A stretch of 40,187 bases of DNA from Anaerolineae bacterium (GCA_015486845.1 WFQU01000060.1:1-40187), one strand, 5' to 3'. Positions 16,921 to 26,391 are shown, numbered from the stretch's first letter. Notes: generated by a model from the letters alone, not told the origin. Program-made: numbers and translations.

Positions 16921-17562
16921 TTAAACCGCCTTGTGACAGAACCACCAATCAAAGCAGTCGTAATCCTTGGGGCGTTGCTCGGCGGTGTCCACATCGGAAG
17001 CCGGCGGTACAATCACTTCGCTGCCGATAAGCTCATTTTCGGGCCAATTGGCCGGCAAAGCCACGTCATGGGCATCCAAAAGCTGGAAACCTTTCACCAT
17101 GCGCAGGATTTCCTGCATGTTCCGGCCCAATTCCTGTGGATAGTAGAGGATCGCCCGGATCGTGCCCGTGGGATCGACAATGAATACCGCTCGGACGGTC
17201 GTGGTACCTTTGCCCGGATGAATCAAACCCAAAGCATGGGATACATCGGCTGTGTGGTCCGCAATAATCGGGAACTTAATTTCCACTTTCAGGTTATCCT
17301 TGATCCATTCCACCCATTTAATATGAGAGAACACCTGGTCGACGCTAAGACCGATTAGATCGCAATTCAACGCCTGGAATTCGTCGTAAAGCTTCTGAAA
17401 AGCTACAAACTCAGTCGTGCATACCGGCGTAAAATCGGAAGGATGGCTAAAAAGGATGAACCACTTGCCGCTATAATCACCGGGCAGATATTTCACGCCA
17501 TGTGTCGTCTGTACTTCCAACTCCGGGAAAGGATCCCCTATCAAGGCCATTCGATTTTCCAT
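16921..17562 (-). CDS. Peroxiredoxin (Prx6/archaeal-type thiol peroxidase)
   Basis: Reduces hydrogen peroxide and organic peroxides. The peroxidatic cysteine is C48 in PVCTTEF. The C-terminal arm holds C203 and C209 ([11 protein letters not shown]), the pair seen in archaeal-type enzymes such as that of Aeropyrum, so a thioredoxin-like donor is likely. The length (213) fits the Prx6 group. GGAGG lies seven bases upstream of the ATG. It is the first gene of the oxidative-stress run and is preceded by a consensus promoter with a palindrome. The 85-base gap to the superoxide reductase shows no terminator, so co-transcription is probable. Confidence 0.95.
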   Translation of the reverse strand: MENRMALIGDPFPELEVQTTHGVKYLPGDYSGKWFILFSHPSDFTPVCTTEFVAFQKLYDEFQALNCDLIGLSVDQVFSHIKWVEWIKDNLKVEIKFPIIADHTADVSHALGLIHPGKGTTTVRAVFIVDPTGTIRAILYYPQELGRNMQEILRMVKGFQLLDAHDVALPANWPENELIGSEVIVPPASDVDTAEQRPKDYDCFDWWFCHKAV

Positions 17563-17690
17563 CTCAATACCTCCATATTCTCGAAACAGTTCAAACTTGT
17601 TTCTCTTGTTCGTTCATATTCCTGTTGCAACATCCCATTTGGCGTGCACGAGCCGTTTGCGGACGATACATTGCCTAATACGATAAACTA

Positions 17691-17723
17691 ATTATACTTT
17701 ATAAACTCGATTATTGCAATAAT
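17691..17723 (-). promoter_or_regulatory. Promoter and palindromic operator of the oxidative-stress operon
   Basis: On the minus strand TTGCAA (17719-17714), a 17-bp spacer and a consensus TATAAT (17696-17691) form a good promoter, with a leader of about 120 bases before peroxiredoxin. The -35 is buried in a perfect 14-bp palindrome, ATTATTGCAATAAT (17710-17723). This suggests a repressor site of Fur/PerR or Rrf2-like type, though it does not match the PerR consensus exactly. Confidence 0.7.
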
Positions 17724-17787
17724 AAATCAGCGCGTTTACTTCGCTAAATAAGCATCCTGAAATAATCTCCATAGAACGCTGATCAAA

Positions 17788-17861
17788 GCTGATCTCAAAT
17801 ATATTACGCCAGCAATACGAAAATTCCTGTTATTAAACCCGATTCGTACTATTGGCCACGA
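17788..17861. repeat. 74-bp dispersed repeat, copy B
   Basis: Nearly identical to 3166-3239. It lies between the divergently facing promoter of the peroxiredoxin operon and the end of the site-2 protease gene. The rest of this spacer up to about 17980 contains a short G-rich inverted segment and no gene. Confidence 0.8.
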
Positions 17862-17979
17862 CGCAGCCAAAACTATTTTTCAAGGGATCTGGAGGGGGAA
17901 ACGCCCCCAATAGTATGCCCCTCTTTTTCGGTACGGGGGGAGCTAAAGCCTGCAATCCCCAATCTTATCAAGAGATTTT

Positions 17980-18040
17980 CATCCGCTGTGGTGCGCCTGT
18001 CTGCGCGCCTGCACAGGCAGACCGCCGGCCCATACCGACT
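17980..18040 (-). repeat. Start-codon-module fragment of the repeat mosaic
   Basis: The stretch reads, in reverse, as the ACCACAGCGGATGAAAAT module seen near 100-145, 19401-19470, 26392-26455 and 26971-27011. It is joined here to a GC-rich segment (TCTGCGCGCCTGCACAGGCAGA). No core repeat is attached. Confidence 0.6.
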
Positions 18041-18058
18041 CTCTTTCCGCATTCCTTC

Positions 18059-19186
18059 CTAATTAGGCACCGGCAGGCCGGATAGTGTTCGTAAATAGCT
18101 TATGATATCTTCCCGGGTAAGCATCCCCACAATGCGTCCTGCTGACATGACCGGCAACTGGTTGACGCCGTCACGATCCATCGCCGTCAGTGCTTGCCAC
18201 AGATCCGTGCCGGGCTGCACAAACCGCAACGCGGCACCAGAAATCATCACCTGGGTCACTTTAGTTGCGGACCAACGATTACGAGGCACAGTGGTCATTA
18301 AATGAGGCGTCAATAAACCAATCACCTTACCATCTCGTTCTACAATAAAACTCCGTTCACCGTTTCCCAAAATATGCTCATCCACCAAGTCTTGTAATGT
18401 CGTGTCTGGCAAGATGCTCACGTAGCGGCGACTCATTGCGTCGCCAACCCGATGTCCTGCCAGCAAGTCCTGTAGCCGTTGCTGACGCATTTGCGATGCT
18501 GCAGCGCCATCTAAGAACCAGCCAATAAAAGCAATCCATAGCCCATTGATGAAATCACCGGCGAATATTTGCCACACACCCACGAAGATAAACAAATAGC
18601 CGATGGCGGTGCCGACATTGCCAGCGAGGCTCGTAGCCCGGCGCAAATTGCCTGTTATACCCCAAACAGCCGCCCGAAAAACACGCCCACCGTCCAACGG
18701 GAAACCGGGAATTAAGTTGAACGCGCCTAAAATGACGTTGATATAGGCCAAATACTCCATCAGCGCCAACAAAGGCGCAACAGGCTCGGCAAGGTACCGC
18801 AGCAGACCAAATAATCCACCTAATGCGAAACTCACCAACGGGCCGGCAATAGCAATCAAGAATTCAATCTTCGCGTTGGGGGGATCAGAAACGATCTGGG
18901 AGATGCCCCCGAAAATGAACAAAGTAATACTACGCACGCGAATTTTATAGTGCAAAGCAACTACTGAGTGGCCAAGCTCGTGCAAAAGCACGCTGACAAA
19001 AAGCAGCACGGCCGTAATAGCGCCTAAGACCCAATACTCCACGACTGGCCAATGCTTGAATGCTTGCGGATAGTAACCGACAGCCAATGTCCAAGTGAGA
19101 AGCACAAAAACCAAGAACCAAGAATAATCGATTTCTATGGGAATTCCTAAAATACGTCCCAAAAAGATAACTCGCTGCTGTTTCAT
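18059..19186 (-). CDS. Site-2-protease-type zinc metalloprotease (M50) with CBS domains
   Basis: Intramembrane protease of 375 residues. The ATG at 19186 has AAGGA eight bases upstream; an in-frame TTG at 19204 is part of that ribosome site. HELGH (H69, E70, H73) lies in a membrane helix, and the third zinc ligand is the Asp of FPLDGGR in a later helix. About six hydrophobic helices occupy residues 15-235. Two CBS domains follow (about 245-375), which usually bind adenine nucleotides and may gate the protease. This architecture is the SpoIVFB-like, CBS-bearing subgroup. Substrates are unknown; membrane-bound regulators are typical. No partner anti-sigma factor is seen nearby. Confidence 0.93.
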   Translation of the reverse strand: MKQQRVIFLGRILGIPIEIDYSWFLVFVLLTWTLAVGYYPQAFKHWPVVEYWVLGAITAVLLFVSVLLHELGHSVVALHYKIRVRSITLFIFGGISQIVSDPPNAKIEFLIAIAGPLVSFALGGLFGLLRYLAEPVAPLLALMEYLAYINVILGAFNLIPGFPLDGGRVFRAAVWGITGNLRRATSLAGNVGTAIGYLFIFVGVWQIFAGDFINGLWIAFIGWFLDGAAASQMRQQRLQDLLAGHRVGDAMSRRYVSILPDTTLQDLVDEHILGNGERSFIVERDGKVIGLLTPHLMTTVPRNRWSATKVTQVMISGAALRFVQPGTDLWQALTAMDRDGVNQLPVMSAGRIVGMLTREDIISYLRTLSGLPVPN

Positions 19187-19400
19187 TATGTGATTCCTTT
19201 GCACGGTTCAGTTCATGTGGCCAACACCAAGACAATATCCCAATCTAAATCATCCAATTGGCGAGCACAAGTCAACCAATTCACATTACTATTATAGCAT
19301 AATACAGGGAATTGACGGAGAATAGAGAGATGGGAAATAGGAAAAGGATGGCGGAGAGGGAAGTATGGAAAGTCTTCAATAAGTAGGCTTATACACATAG

Positions 19401-19916
19401 GAGTCATCATGGGCCTTCGGCCTGCCTGCGCGGGCACGCAGACAAGCACACCACAGCGGCTGAAAATGCCCCCTACCCCCCAACCTTGGGGGCCGGGGGT
19501 AACGGATCCGGCCCAGCGACTCAAAGTCACGGCAACATCTGCCAAATCGCCCTACGGCGATTAGCAGGCAACCTGCGCAGGCAGGTTTCACAATTGTAGC
19601 AGCGATTTCTAATCGCCGGGCGAAGCAGCCTGCGTTGATCTGCGTCCCACTCCCGTGCGCCGGCCCCTTGCCGCCGCGGCGGCGGGTACGTCAAGATAAG
19701 GTCCGCTGCCAAGAGGCTGCTTAACACCAGCCCCTTTCTAAGGGGCTTATTATTTACGTAGCACGGGGATTTGACCCCCGTGCGCTCGGGCGGCCAACCC
19801 CGTCAATTAGGAGTTCAACTTCTCGAAGAAGTTGAACTCCTTTAAAGAAAACCTGATTTTTTATCTGCGTGCGCAGCCTGCGTTGATCTGCGTCCCATCT
19901 TATTTTCAGAGAAGTT
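19401..19916 (+). repeat. Composite palindromic repeat, long copy X
   Basis: A multi-hairpin element of about 516 bases that corresponds, module by module, to 26392-26975 in the same orientation. It includes the start-codon-like module, the core (19512-19623), a GC-rich CCGCCGCGGCGGCGG segment, hairpin AGCCCCTT/AAGGGGCT (19729-19747), hairpin GCACGGGG/CCCCCGTGC (19761-19783) and the AGGAGTTCAACTTCT palindrome (19809-19841). It fills most of the 800-base spacer between the site-2 protease and the MMPL gene. The part nearest the protease (19187-19400) shows nothing else. Confidence 0.88.
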
Positions 19917-19983
19917 ACGCAGTTCAGCCAGGCAATTGAAAGCGCAGTGCATTGGTGATACCACTATTGTATGCGTCGCTCCC

Positions 19984-22900
19984 CTACTTATTGTCATCGG
20001 GGAATTTCGCCGGCCACCAGTTCCAGCGGCCCAATAGCACCACAATGGCCGGCACAATAGTCGTGCGCACAATAAACGTGTCCAACAAAACGCCGACGGT
20101 GATGGCAAAAGCAAGCTGAACCAATCCCAACAATGTCGAAGACATCATGGCGGCAAAAGTGCCGGCCATGATAATCCCGGCGGAGGTAATAATGCCGCCG
20201 GTGCGTTGCAACGCTCTTTGCGTGCCCGCTCGCGTGCCCAAGATAGCTGTTTCCTCTTTGACCCGGCCCATCAAGAAAATATTATAGTCCATGCCCAACG
20301 CAATGAGCAGAACGAACATGAAAAACGGCACCCACCACGTCAGATCTTTGTGCATGATATCGCCAAATAGCAAGCGGGTAACGCCCAGCGTGGCACCATA
20401 GCTCAACAAAATGGTCGCCAACAGATAAATCGGCGCCACAATGCTACGCAACAACAAAATCAAAACGATAGCAATACCGCCGATGACCAGCCACATCACG
20501 CGGACCGTGTCCTTGGCCATGACATTCTCCAAGTCCAGCAAAATAGCCTCGCCGCCACTAATATAATTCTTTTCCTTCTCTTGAGACATCACGTTCCGCA
20601 ACCGTGCCACAGTATCCAAAGCTTTGGGTGAGTAAGGTTCATTGGCTAAAACAACTTGAACTCTGGTAGCGTCACCATTAGTGGCAGTGTACGTCTCCAC
20701 CAACCGGTTTAGACCGCTCTCGTTACCTGCTAACGCGGCGGGAATGAAGAAATCGTTTCCCTTATGGCGGGCGAAATAGGCGGCCAGGTTCTGTAAAGCG
20801 TCGTGCAATGCACGGCTGTCAGTTTTTAACGTTTTCTGGATGGTATTAGCTACAGAAGACGAACCGCTGTTTGGGGCTACGTAAGTGGCCGTGGGCATCT
20901 TGGTCGCGACGCTTCGGCTCAGTTGTCCCAAAGCAGTGCTCAGTTGATCCATCCCTTTGGATAATGCCAGGCGAGGATCGGGCGTGCCGGCAGTGCCGGG
21001 CAACGTTGTTTGCGGCTGGAAGGTCACTTCCGGCATCTCTTGGCGCACGATCTTGGCTAAAGAAGCCATGTTAGCCGAAGCGCCGGCCAGCTCCTGAGCC
21101 AGGCTTTGCACCTGCGACGATAGCGCGCCCTGGCTGGCTGTTGCCGTGGGCGGGATAAATGTTGTCTGTGGCATCTGCTTTTGCACCGTGTCAGCTAAAT
21201 CGGTCAAGGCGCCGGCCAGTCCAGTAAATGCTTTTTGCGCCTGGGGCAAGAAAGTGGCTGCTTGGGCCGGATCGGTGGGAACAGTCGCGTTACGCATCTG
21301 CCCCGTGATGGTTTTGGCCGTTTGGTACGATGCTGTAGCGGCTAAACTGGGGAAAGTCTTGGCCATAGCGGCCAAATAATCGTCCATCACGCCCATTTGC
21401 TCCGCTAAAGTCGGCTGACCTGGCTTCGGCGCTAACGCCGCCGGATTCGTTGCCAACGCTTGCGCCGAAGTGTTCACTTGTTGTGCCATATCATCGAGCT
21501 GGTGGCTCAACAAGAGTTGTTGGCGCAACGCGGTGATCGTTTTTTGCACATTTTGCAAGTGCACCGTGGCTGCTCCGAAAGCCGATTGCCGGGCCAAAGC
21601 GGGGTAGGCAGTAACTAATTCCCGCAGATAGCTGCCCAACGTCTCAAGATTTCCGTTGCCCGTTGTTGGCTGCAGCATAGTTTGTAATTGCGTCGGATCT
21701 TGCATTTGCTTAGCACTGGTTGCTAACGAAGCCGAGACCTGCTCTAACTGCGTGGAAACCAACAGAGACTGGCTAATCTGTTTAATGGTGGCATCAATGT
21801 TGTCCAGGGCGGCCGTCGCCTGGCCGTATCCGTTCAGCGATGTCAAGTCCGGGTAAGCAACAGTCAGATCCGTCAGATAGGTCCGGAGCGCAGCAAATTG
21901 GTCGTGCATGGTAACCAGGCCCGCGGTGCCGGTGGCCGTTGATGATGTGCCGCCCGCTTGTAACTTTTGAGCGGCGGCGGCTAATTGCCGGCTGATTAAT
22001 AATTGGCCGTGGACTTTTTTAAGGTCCTGTTCCAACTGATTTAGCGCATCCACCGTCGCTTGGTACCTCTTATCCTGGGCCACAGCGGGCATAGCGGTGG
22101 ATAGTCCCTTAAAGTAAGCGTGCAGAGTAGTGAATTGCTGCAATGTGGCTTCGTAGCCCTGGCCGGTCAATGCTTTAACCCCCGTTTTTTGTAGGTCAGA
22201 GTGGTCGATTCCGTCAGCGATGCGCTGCAACTGTTTATCCACGCGCAACGCGTCCCCCTGAGCCGGGTCTTTCGTGCCGGCGGGTAAGGTGATGCTGCGT
22301 ACATCGGCGATGCCGGGCAAAGCGCGCATTTTCTGTGTGAGCGCGTCGGCGTAGGCCAATCCCGCCGGGCTACGCGCATCCACGCCGGTTACGATGATGT
22401 CCAATGGCTGCATTTCCCCGGCGCCGAAATGATCCGCCAATAGCAAATACCCGGCTTTGGAAGGCGTATCGTTGGGCAGATCGGCTAACATATCAAAGCC
22501 CTGTTTTTGACCCCGGCCATATAGTGCCAACGGGACCAAAACCAAGATGCCAAACAACAGCGGTATCCACGGCTTGTGCGCCACCCAATCCGCCAGCCAA
22601 ACCCAAAACCGAGAATCTTGGTTATGGTGTTTGGGATGCAACGGCCAAAAGGCGTATTCTTTCAGAATAGAAAGCAACGCCGGCGTGAAGGTCAATCCGG
22701 CCAGCAAGACGACGACAATGCCGATGGCCAAGCTGGGGCCAGTGTTGGAGAATAATTTCATTTTGGCGAAAAACATACCAATCATACCCACAATGACCGT
22801 GCCGGCGCTACTGGTGATGGTTCCGCCTACGCGGGACACAGTCTTTTGAGCAGCTTCTTGCCCGGGCACGTCATCAGCCATAAATTCACGGAAACGACTG

Positions 22901-23688
22901 ATCAAGAAGAGACAATAATCGGTGCCGGCGCCAAAAAGCAGCACGACTAAAAAGACATCGGTGATGCTGGAGATGGTCCAGCCAAAGGTGCTCATCCAGG
23001 CAATAAGACCCCGCGAGATGCCGTACGACATGGCGATGGTCAGCAGCGGCACCAGCGGCGAGACCGGCGAGCGGTAAATAAGCAACAGGACTAAAATGAC
23101 CAAGAGAATAGTCAGCCAGGTAGTACGATTGGCACTTTCCATCGCTTTGTCTTTGTAATCGACGACGGTGGCAGTGCTGCCAGTCACATAGCCGGTCAGG
23201 CCGGATGGCGCTTTATCCAACTTCTTCTGCATGGTTTTAATCATGTTGACAACAGCCGTGTTTTCCGGTGATCCCAAGAGATTCACGAAAATGATGGCCA
23301 CTTTCCCATCAGCGCTAATTAATTGGTTTGCCAAAGCGGGATCGACTGGAGAAAGAACGGTACCGATCTCCTTTGGGTCTAAATCGTTCTGCACCCAACG
23401 GGTGATCTCGCCAATGTACTTCTGAGCTGCTTCGTCCCGCATGGAGCCTTTTTGCGCTTCCAGCACTAACACAGCTTGGCTGGGCGAACTCTGCTTGGGA
23501 AAATATTTGGCGGCCATCTCAGCTGCAACGATGCTGGGCTCTTGGGCCGGCAGATAACCACTTTGATCCGAGATGGCCACATCACTAAGGTTGGGTGCCC
23601 AGATAGTGACAACAGCCAACACGATAAGCCAAAATGCAATGATGGGATAACGATGCTTGCTGGCCAAATGGCCAATTTTCTCAAACAT
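19984..23688 (-). CDS. MMPL/RND-family transporter with a very large repeat-containing extracytoplasmic insert
   Basis: Membrane transporter of 1234 residues. One N-terminal helix (about 13-32), a first membrane bundle (about 190-390) and a second (about 1065-1225) give the RND layout. Each bundle has the MMPL motif, GAGTDYCLFLISRFRE (253-268) and LGMDYNIFLMGRVKEE (1131-1146), whose Asp-Tyr pairs carry the proton relay. Between them, residues about 505-985 form a helical extracytoplasmic extension. This contains three to four copies of a unit of about 80 residues (516-580, 594-662, 678-745, partial 762-800) and three copies of a unit of about 47 residues ending in a MP-x-x-TF/TY motif (838, 885 and 930). 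AAAGGA precedes the ATG. The TetR gene lies 66 bases upstream. Likely export of lipids or hydrophobic compounds; substrate unknown. Confidence 0.92.
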   Translation of the reverse strand: MFEKIGHLASKHRYPIIAFWLIVLAVVTIWAPNLSDVAISDQSGYLPAQEPSIVAAEMAAKYFPKQSSPSQAVLVLEAQKGSMRDEAAQKYIGEITRWVQNDLDPKEIGTVLSPVDPALANQLISADGKVAIIFVNLLGSPENTAVVNMIKTMQKKLDKAPSGLTGYVTGSTATVVDYKDKAMESANRTTWLTILLVILVLLLIYRSPVSPLVPLLTIAMSYGISRGLIAWMSTFGWTISSITDVFLVVLLFGAGTDYCLFLISRFREFMADDVPGQEAAQKTVSRVGGTITSSAGTVIVGMIGMFFAKMKLFSNTGPSLAIGIVVVLLAGLTFTPALLSILKEYAFWPLHPKHHNQDSRFWVWLADWVAHKPWIPLLFGILVLVPLALYGRGQKQGFDMLADLPNDTPSKAGYLLLADHFGAGEMQPLDIIVTGVDARSPAGLAYADALTQKMRALPGIADVRSITLPAGTKDPAQGDALRVDKQLQRIADGIDHSDLQKTGVKALTGQGYEATLQQFTTLHAYFKGLSTAMPAVAQDKRYQATVDALNQLEQDLKKVHGQLLISRQLAAAAQKLQAGGTSSTATGTAGLVTMHDQFAALRTYLTDLTVAYPDLTSLNGYGQATAALDNIDATIKQISQSLLVSTQLEQVSASLATSAKQMQDPTQLQTMLQPTTGNGNLETLGSYLRELVTAYPALARQSAFGAATVHLQNVQKTITALRQQLLLSHQLDDMAQQVNTSAQALATNPAALAPKPGQPTLAEQMGVMDDYLAAMAKTFPSLAATASYQTAKTITGQMRNATVPTDPAQAATFLPQAQKAFTGLAGALTDLADTVQKQMPQTTFIPPTATASQGALSSQVQSLAQELAGASANMASLAKIVRQEMPEVTFQPQTTLPGTAGTPDPRLALSKGMDQLSTALGQLSRSVATKMPTATYVAPNSGSSSVANTIQKTLKTDSRALHDALQNLAAYFARHKGNDFFIPAALAGNESGLNRLVETYTATNGDATRVQVVLANEPYSPKALDTVARLRNVMSQEKEKNYISGGEAILLDLENVMAKDTVRVMWLVIGGIAIVLILLLRSIVAPIYLLATILLSYGATLGVTRLLFGDIMHKDLTWWVPFFMFVLLIALGMDYNIFLMGRVKEETAILGTRAGTQRALQRTGGIITSAGIIMAGTFAAMMSSTLLGLVQLAFAITVGVLLDTFIVRTTIVPAIVVLLGRWNWWPAKFPDDNK

Positions 23689-23754
23689 GCTAATTCCTTT
23701 CTGTCGATGTAATTTATCGGAACAGGCATAGCGTCCAAGTTCCAGGTAAATTGG

Positions 23755-24351
23755 TCACTTAACAGCAATATTTTGCAAAATGAGCTGTATTCCTTTTTCT
23801 GCTAAACGGCTCCAATCAGCGCCCTCGGGGTCCACAATGCTTTGTAAGAAAAGCCCAAAGGCTAAAGAAACAATGACATGGGCCGCAATATCCGGATCGA
23901 CCGACTGCAATGAGCCCTCCGCTATCCCTCGTTCAATAATCCCCCGAAAATACTCTTTGTAGCGGTCATAGGGGGCTCGTATCGAGCGGCGAAACTGCTG
24001 ATCCCGGGTCGCCTGCCGCCAAAATTCCAGGAAAATGGGGAGTTGCTCGTCCGGTATCTTGAGGATTTGGTTAGCAGCCTTGGCCATGATTTGCAATTGC
24101 TCCCGGGCAGTGGTTGACTGCGCCCGAATTTCAGCCAATTTAGTATCCAAGCTGGTAAACCATTGGTCTCGCAAAGCTAAGAAAACAGCCTCCTTGCTGG
24201 GAAAGTGGTAGTAAAATGCCCCTTTGCTGACGCCTGCATCCTGACAGATTTTAGCTACGCCGGTAGCGTCGTAGCCTATCGTGGCAAAACATTTGGCCGC
24301 GGCCTGCAGGATCTTTGCTCTTGTTGTTTTACTCCGTTGCTGTCGGGTCAC
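23755..24351 (-). CDS. TetR/AcrR family transcriptional repressor
   Basis: Predicted repressor of its own operon including the MMPL transporter. The GTG at 24351 is chosen: AAGGAAGGG lies nine bases upstream, the protein then has the usual 198 residues, and the promoter and operator lie just beyond. Reading further upstream, to 24543, would translate the promoter. The HTH domain (about 12-58) shows the classical GVSKGAFYYHFPSKE signature. The ligand-binding domain is all-helical. The gene is followed by the MMPL gene after a short gap, so a drug or lipid ligand of the transporter probably releases repression. Confidence 0.92.
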   Translation of the reverse strand: MTRQQRSKTTRAKILQAAAKCFATIGYDATGVAKICQDAGVSKGAFYYHFPSKEAVFLALRDQWFTSLDTKLAEIRAQSTTAREQLQIMAKAANQILKIPDEQLPIFLEFWRQATRDQQFRRSIRAPYDRYKEYFRGIIERGIAEGSLQSVDPDIAAHVIVSLAFGLFLQSIVDPEGADWSRLAEKGIQLILQNIAVK

Positions 24352-24391
24352 TTCACCCGTCCCTTCCTTTTTCCTCACTAACTCCGTAAAA

Positions 24392-24438
24392 TACCGACCG
24401 GTTGGTACTATTTTAGGCAAAGAACGAATTCTCGTCAA
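24392..24438 (-). promoter_or_regulatory. Promoter with TetR-type operator upstream of the tetR-mmpl operon
   Basis: On the minus strand TTGACG (24438-24433), a 17-bp spacer and TAAAAT (24415-24410) are followed two bases later by the near-palindrome TACCGACCGGTTGGTA (24392-24407, as read on the plus strand), which would cover the transcription start. It is of the ACCGACCGGTCGGT class described for several TetR proteins. Confidence 0.8.
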
Positions 24439-24824
24439 ATCAGAGCAGCAAATTTCAAACGGGTCAATCCAGTGGCCCCAGTTCATTTTTTGCATTCGCA
24501 CAGTGATTGCTTCAACAGGGTCACGGCCGTAGCCAACCCGCAACCGGAGGCTAAAAGCATAGAAACCCCCACGGGACAGTGATTCCGACCCATTAGGAGC
24601 TTCCGCTTCATGCGTCTAATCCGTTCCGTTCACGATCGGGCAGGCGCACACGATGCAATGGCTATTCGCCCCATCTGACTATTTGGCGCCGCCGTAGGAT
24701 AGCATGACCGATATAGACATGGTTAGAAACCGCATCACTCTCAAAACATTTTGCGCCCCCTGCCAAATTTAGAATTGCTATCGACCCATCAAATTTTAGC
24801 ATCACAACAAGCGATTGGCCATTA
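24439..24824. other. Gene-free spacer
   Basis: About 385 bases between the tetR promoter and the end of the PLP-enzyme gene. Short open frames exist but lack ribosome sites and family resemblance. I see no hairpin repeats of the mosaic type here and no clear terminator. Confidence 0.5.
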
Positions 24825-26015
24825 TTAGTCCGGAATCTTCGCCAAAGCTTGGGCGAAATCGGCAATGAGATCGTCGCTCTCTTCAATGCCGGCGCTGAAT
24901 CGCACTAAATTATCGCTGACCCCTATTTCAGCCCGTTCGACCGGCGTGAGATTGTAATAACTCAGCAACGCCGGCTGTGAAACCAGACTCTCCACGCCGC
25001 CCAAGCTGGGCGCGATGGCACTAAGTTGCAGCGCGTCCACAAAATGGGCTGTCTCCATCAGGTCTGCCGCCACAGTGAAGCTCACCACGCCGCCGCCGCC
25101 GCGCAGCTGTTGCTGGGCGAGAGCATAATCGGGGTGGCTCGGCAGACCGGGGTAGAAAACTGTGGTTATTTTGGGGTGTTGCTCTAAGTAGCGAGCTACG
25201 GCTAAACCGTTTTCGTTCTGGCGCTGCACACGCAGTGCTAAAGTTTTCAGCCCACGCAAAAGGAGGTACCCGTCGCCCGGCGAAAGCGTGTTGCCCAAAG
25301 AACCTTGCAACGCCCGCACCGGTTGTACCCGCTTCGCGGCGCCGACTACCGCCCCGGCCAGCAAATCGTTGTGCCCGGCTAAATATTTAGTGGCGCTGTG
25401 CAAGACTAAGTCAATGCCATACGACAGCGCTTGCAAATTAACCGGCGTGGCAAAGGTCGCATCGATAACCGTCAAAATATCATGATCCCGCCCCAAGGCC
25501 GCAACGGCCGCCAAATCAACTACCCGCAAAAAAGGATTAGTCGGCGTTTCCGAGAAGATCATTTTCGTTGTCGGGCGCAAGGCTGCGGCAATAGCTTCCA
25601 CCCGCGGTGCCACAAGCGTAACTTGCACCCCCACTTGCCGCAGAAAGTTCTCGCTGAATAGCCGGCTATGCCGATAAACATCGTTGGTAATAACTAAATG
25701 ATCGCCCGGGTGCAAATAAGCGAGGAAAAGTGTCGTCACGGCCGCCATACCACTGCTCAACAATAGTGCGTCTTCACCGCCCTCTAAAGCGGCAATCTTC
25801 TTCTCAGCGGTGCGCACCGTGGGATTACCATAACGCCCATATTCCACCCGCTCACCGTTGTTTCCGCCACCCTTCTGGGCCATGACAGAAATTAACTCCG
25901 CAGTGGTATGAAAGACAAACGGTGCGCTATGAACAACTGGCATGGTCACGCTGTGGTAACTGTGATTTGATTCTCCGGCGTGAACCGCTAACGTACTGAC
26001 ATGTTGTATTGTCAT
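24825..26015 (-). CDS. Trans-sulfuration PLP enzyme (cystathionine gamma-synthase / lyase or O-acylhomoserine sulfhydrylase type)
   Basis: Cys/Met metabolism enzyme of 396 residues. The ATG at 26015 has AGGAGG six bases upstream; a longer reading to 26126 would run into the terminator and riboswitch. The PLP-binding lysine is K210 in HSATKYLAGHND. Other family marks are EYGRYGNPT (58-66), SSGMAA (87-92), ETPTNP (156-161) and IDATFATP (184-191). Upstream lie a SAM-I riboswitch and terminator, so expression falls when S-adenosylmethionine is plentiful, which favours a role in methionine biosynthesis. The exact reaction among family members cannot be told from sequence alone. Confidence 0.93.
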   Translation of the reverse strand: MTIQHVSTLAVHAGESNHSYHSVTMPVVHSAPFVFHTTAELISVMAQKGGGNNGERVEYGRYGNPTVRTAEKKIAALEGGEDALLLSSGMAAVTTLFLAYLHPGDHLVITNDVYRHSRLFSENFLRQVGVQVTLVAPRVEAIAAALRPTTKMIFSETPTNPFLRVVDLAAVAALGRDHDILTVIDATFATPVNLQALSYGIDLVLHSATKYLAGHNDLLAGAVVGAAKRVQPVRALQGSLGNTLSPGDGYLLLRGLKTLALRVQRQNENGLAVARYLEQHPKITTVFYPGLPSHPDYALAQQQLRGGGGVVSFTVAADLMETAHFVDALQLSAIAPSLGGVESLVSQPALLSYYNLTPVERAEIGVSDNLVRFSAGIEESDDLIADFAQALAKIPD

Positions 26016-26076
26016 TACTTCCCTCCTGGGACAATTCGCGAGAAGGGAGCGGCAGGGCAGAAAAACAGGAGCTAAG

Positions 26077-26103
26077 AAAAATCCTCTCCTTCGGGAAGAG
26101 AGG
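26077..26103 (-). terminator. Riboswitch-controlled intrinsic terminator
   Basis: On the minus strand CCTCTC pairs with GAGAGG around a short loop, followed by ATTTTT (26081-26076). It lies between the riboswitch and the start codon of the PLP enzyme, so it is the expression platform. Confidence 0.85.
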
Positions 26104-26127
26104 CGCTGATAACCATCATGACACATC

Positions 26128-26237
26128 CTCTCATCTTCCAGAAGAATTCTGCCGGAATTGGCACCACGGTTTAGATTATACTAAACCAGGTTGCCGAGGC
26201 TTCACAGGGCCGGTCCCTCCGCCTCTCTGGATAAGAG
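26128..26237 (-). promoter_or_regulatory. SAM-I (S-box) riboswitch
   Basis: A 110-base aptamer read on the minus strand. P1 pairs CTCTTATC (26237-26230) with GATGAGAG (26135-26128). Between them are the conserved AGAGGCGGAGGGACCGGCCC, GTGAAGCC, CGGCAACC, a variable P3-type hairpin (GGTTTAG/CTAAACC) and GGTGCCAATTCC. All parts match the S-box consensus. It is followed by an intrinsic terminator and then the trans-sulfuration gene. Confidence 0.96.
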
Positions 26238-26391
26238 TTTTGTTTTTTCTGCTTGCAGGTTAGCAAACATTGACAAGGATACTAACACAAAAGCGCACAA
26301 CAGTCAAACGGGCGAGGGCAAGACCGATAACGCTGAGTCACCGTCTATAGAGCTCGCGGAGAACGCAGAGATAAAAACAGCTATTTCGGAG

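Noticed and set aside
24662-24886. A small minus-strand frame after the PLP-enzyme gene
   Set aside because: It overlaps the end of that gene in another frame and lacks a ribosome site.
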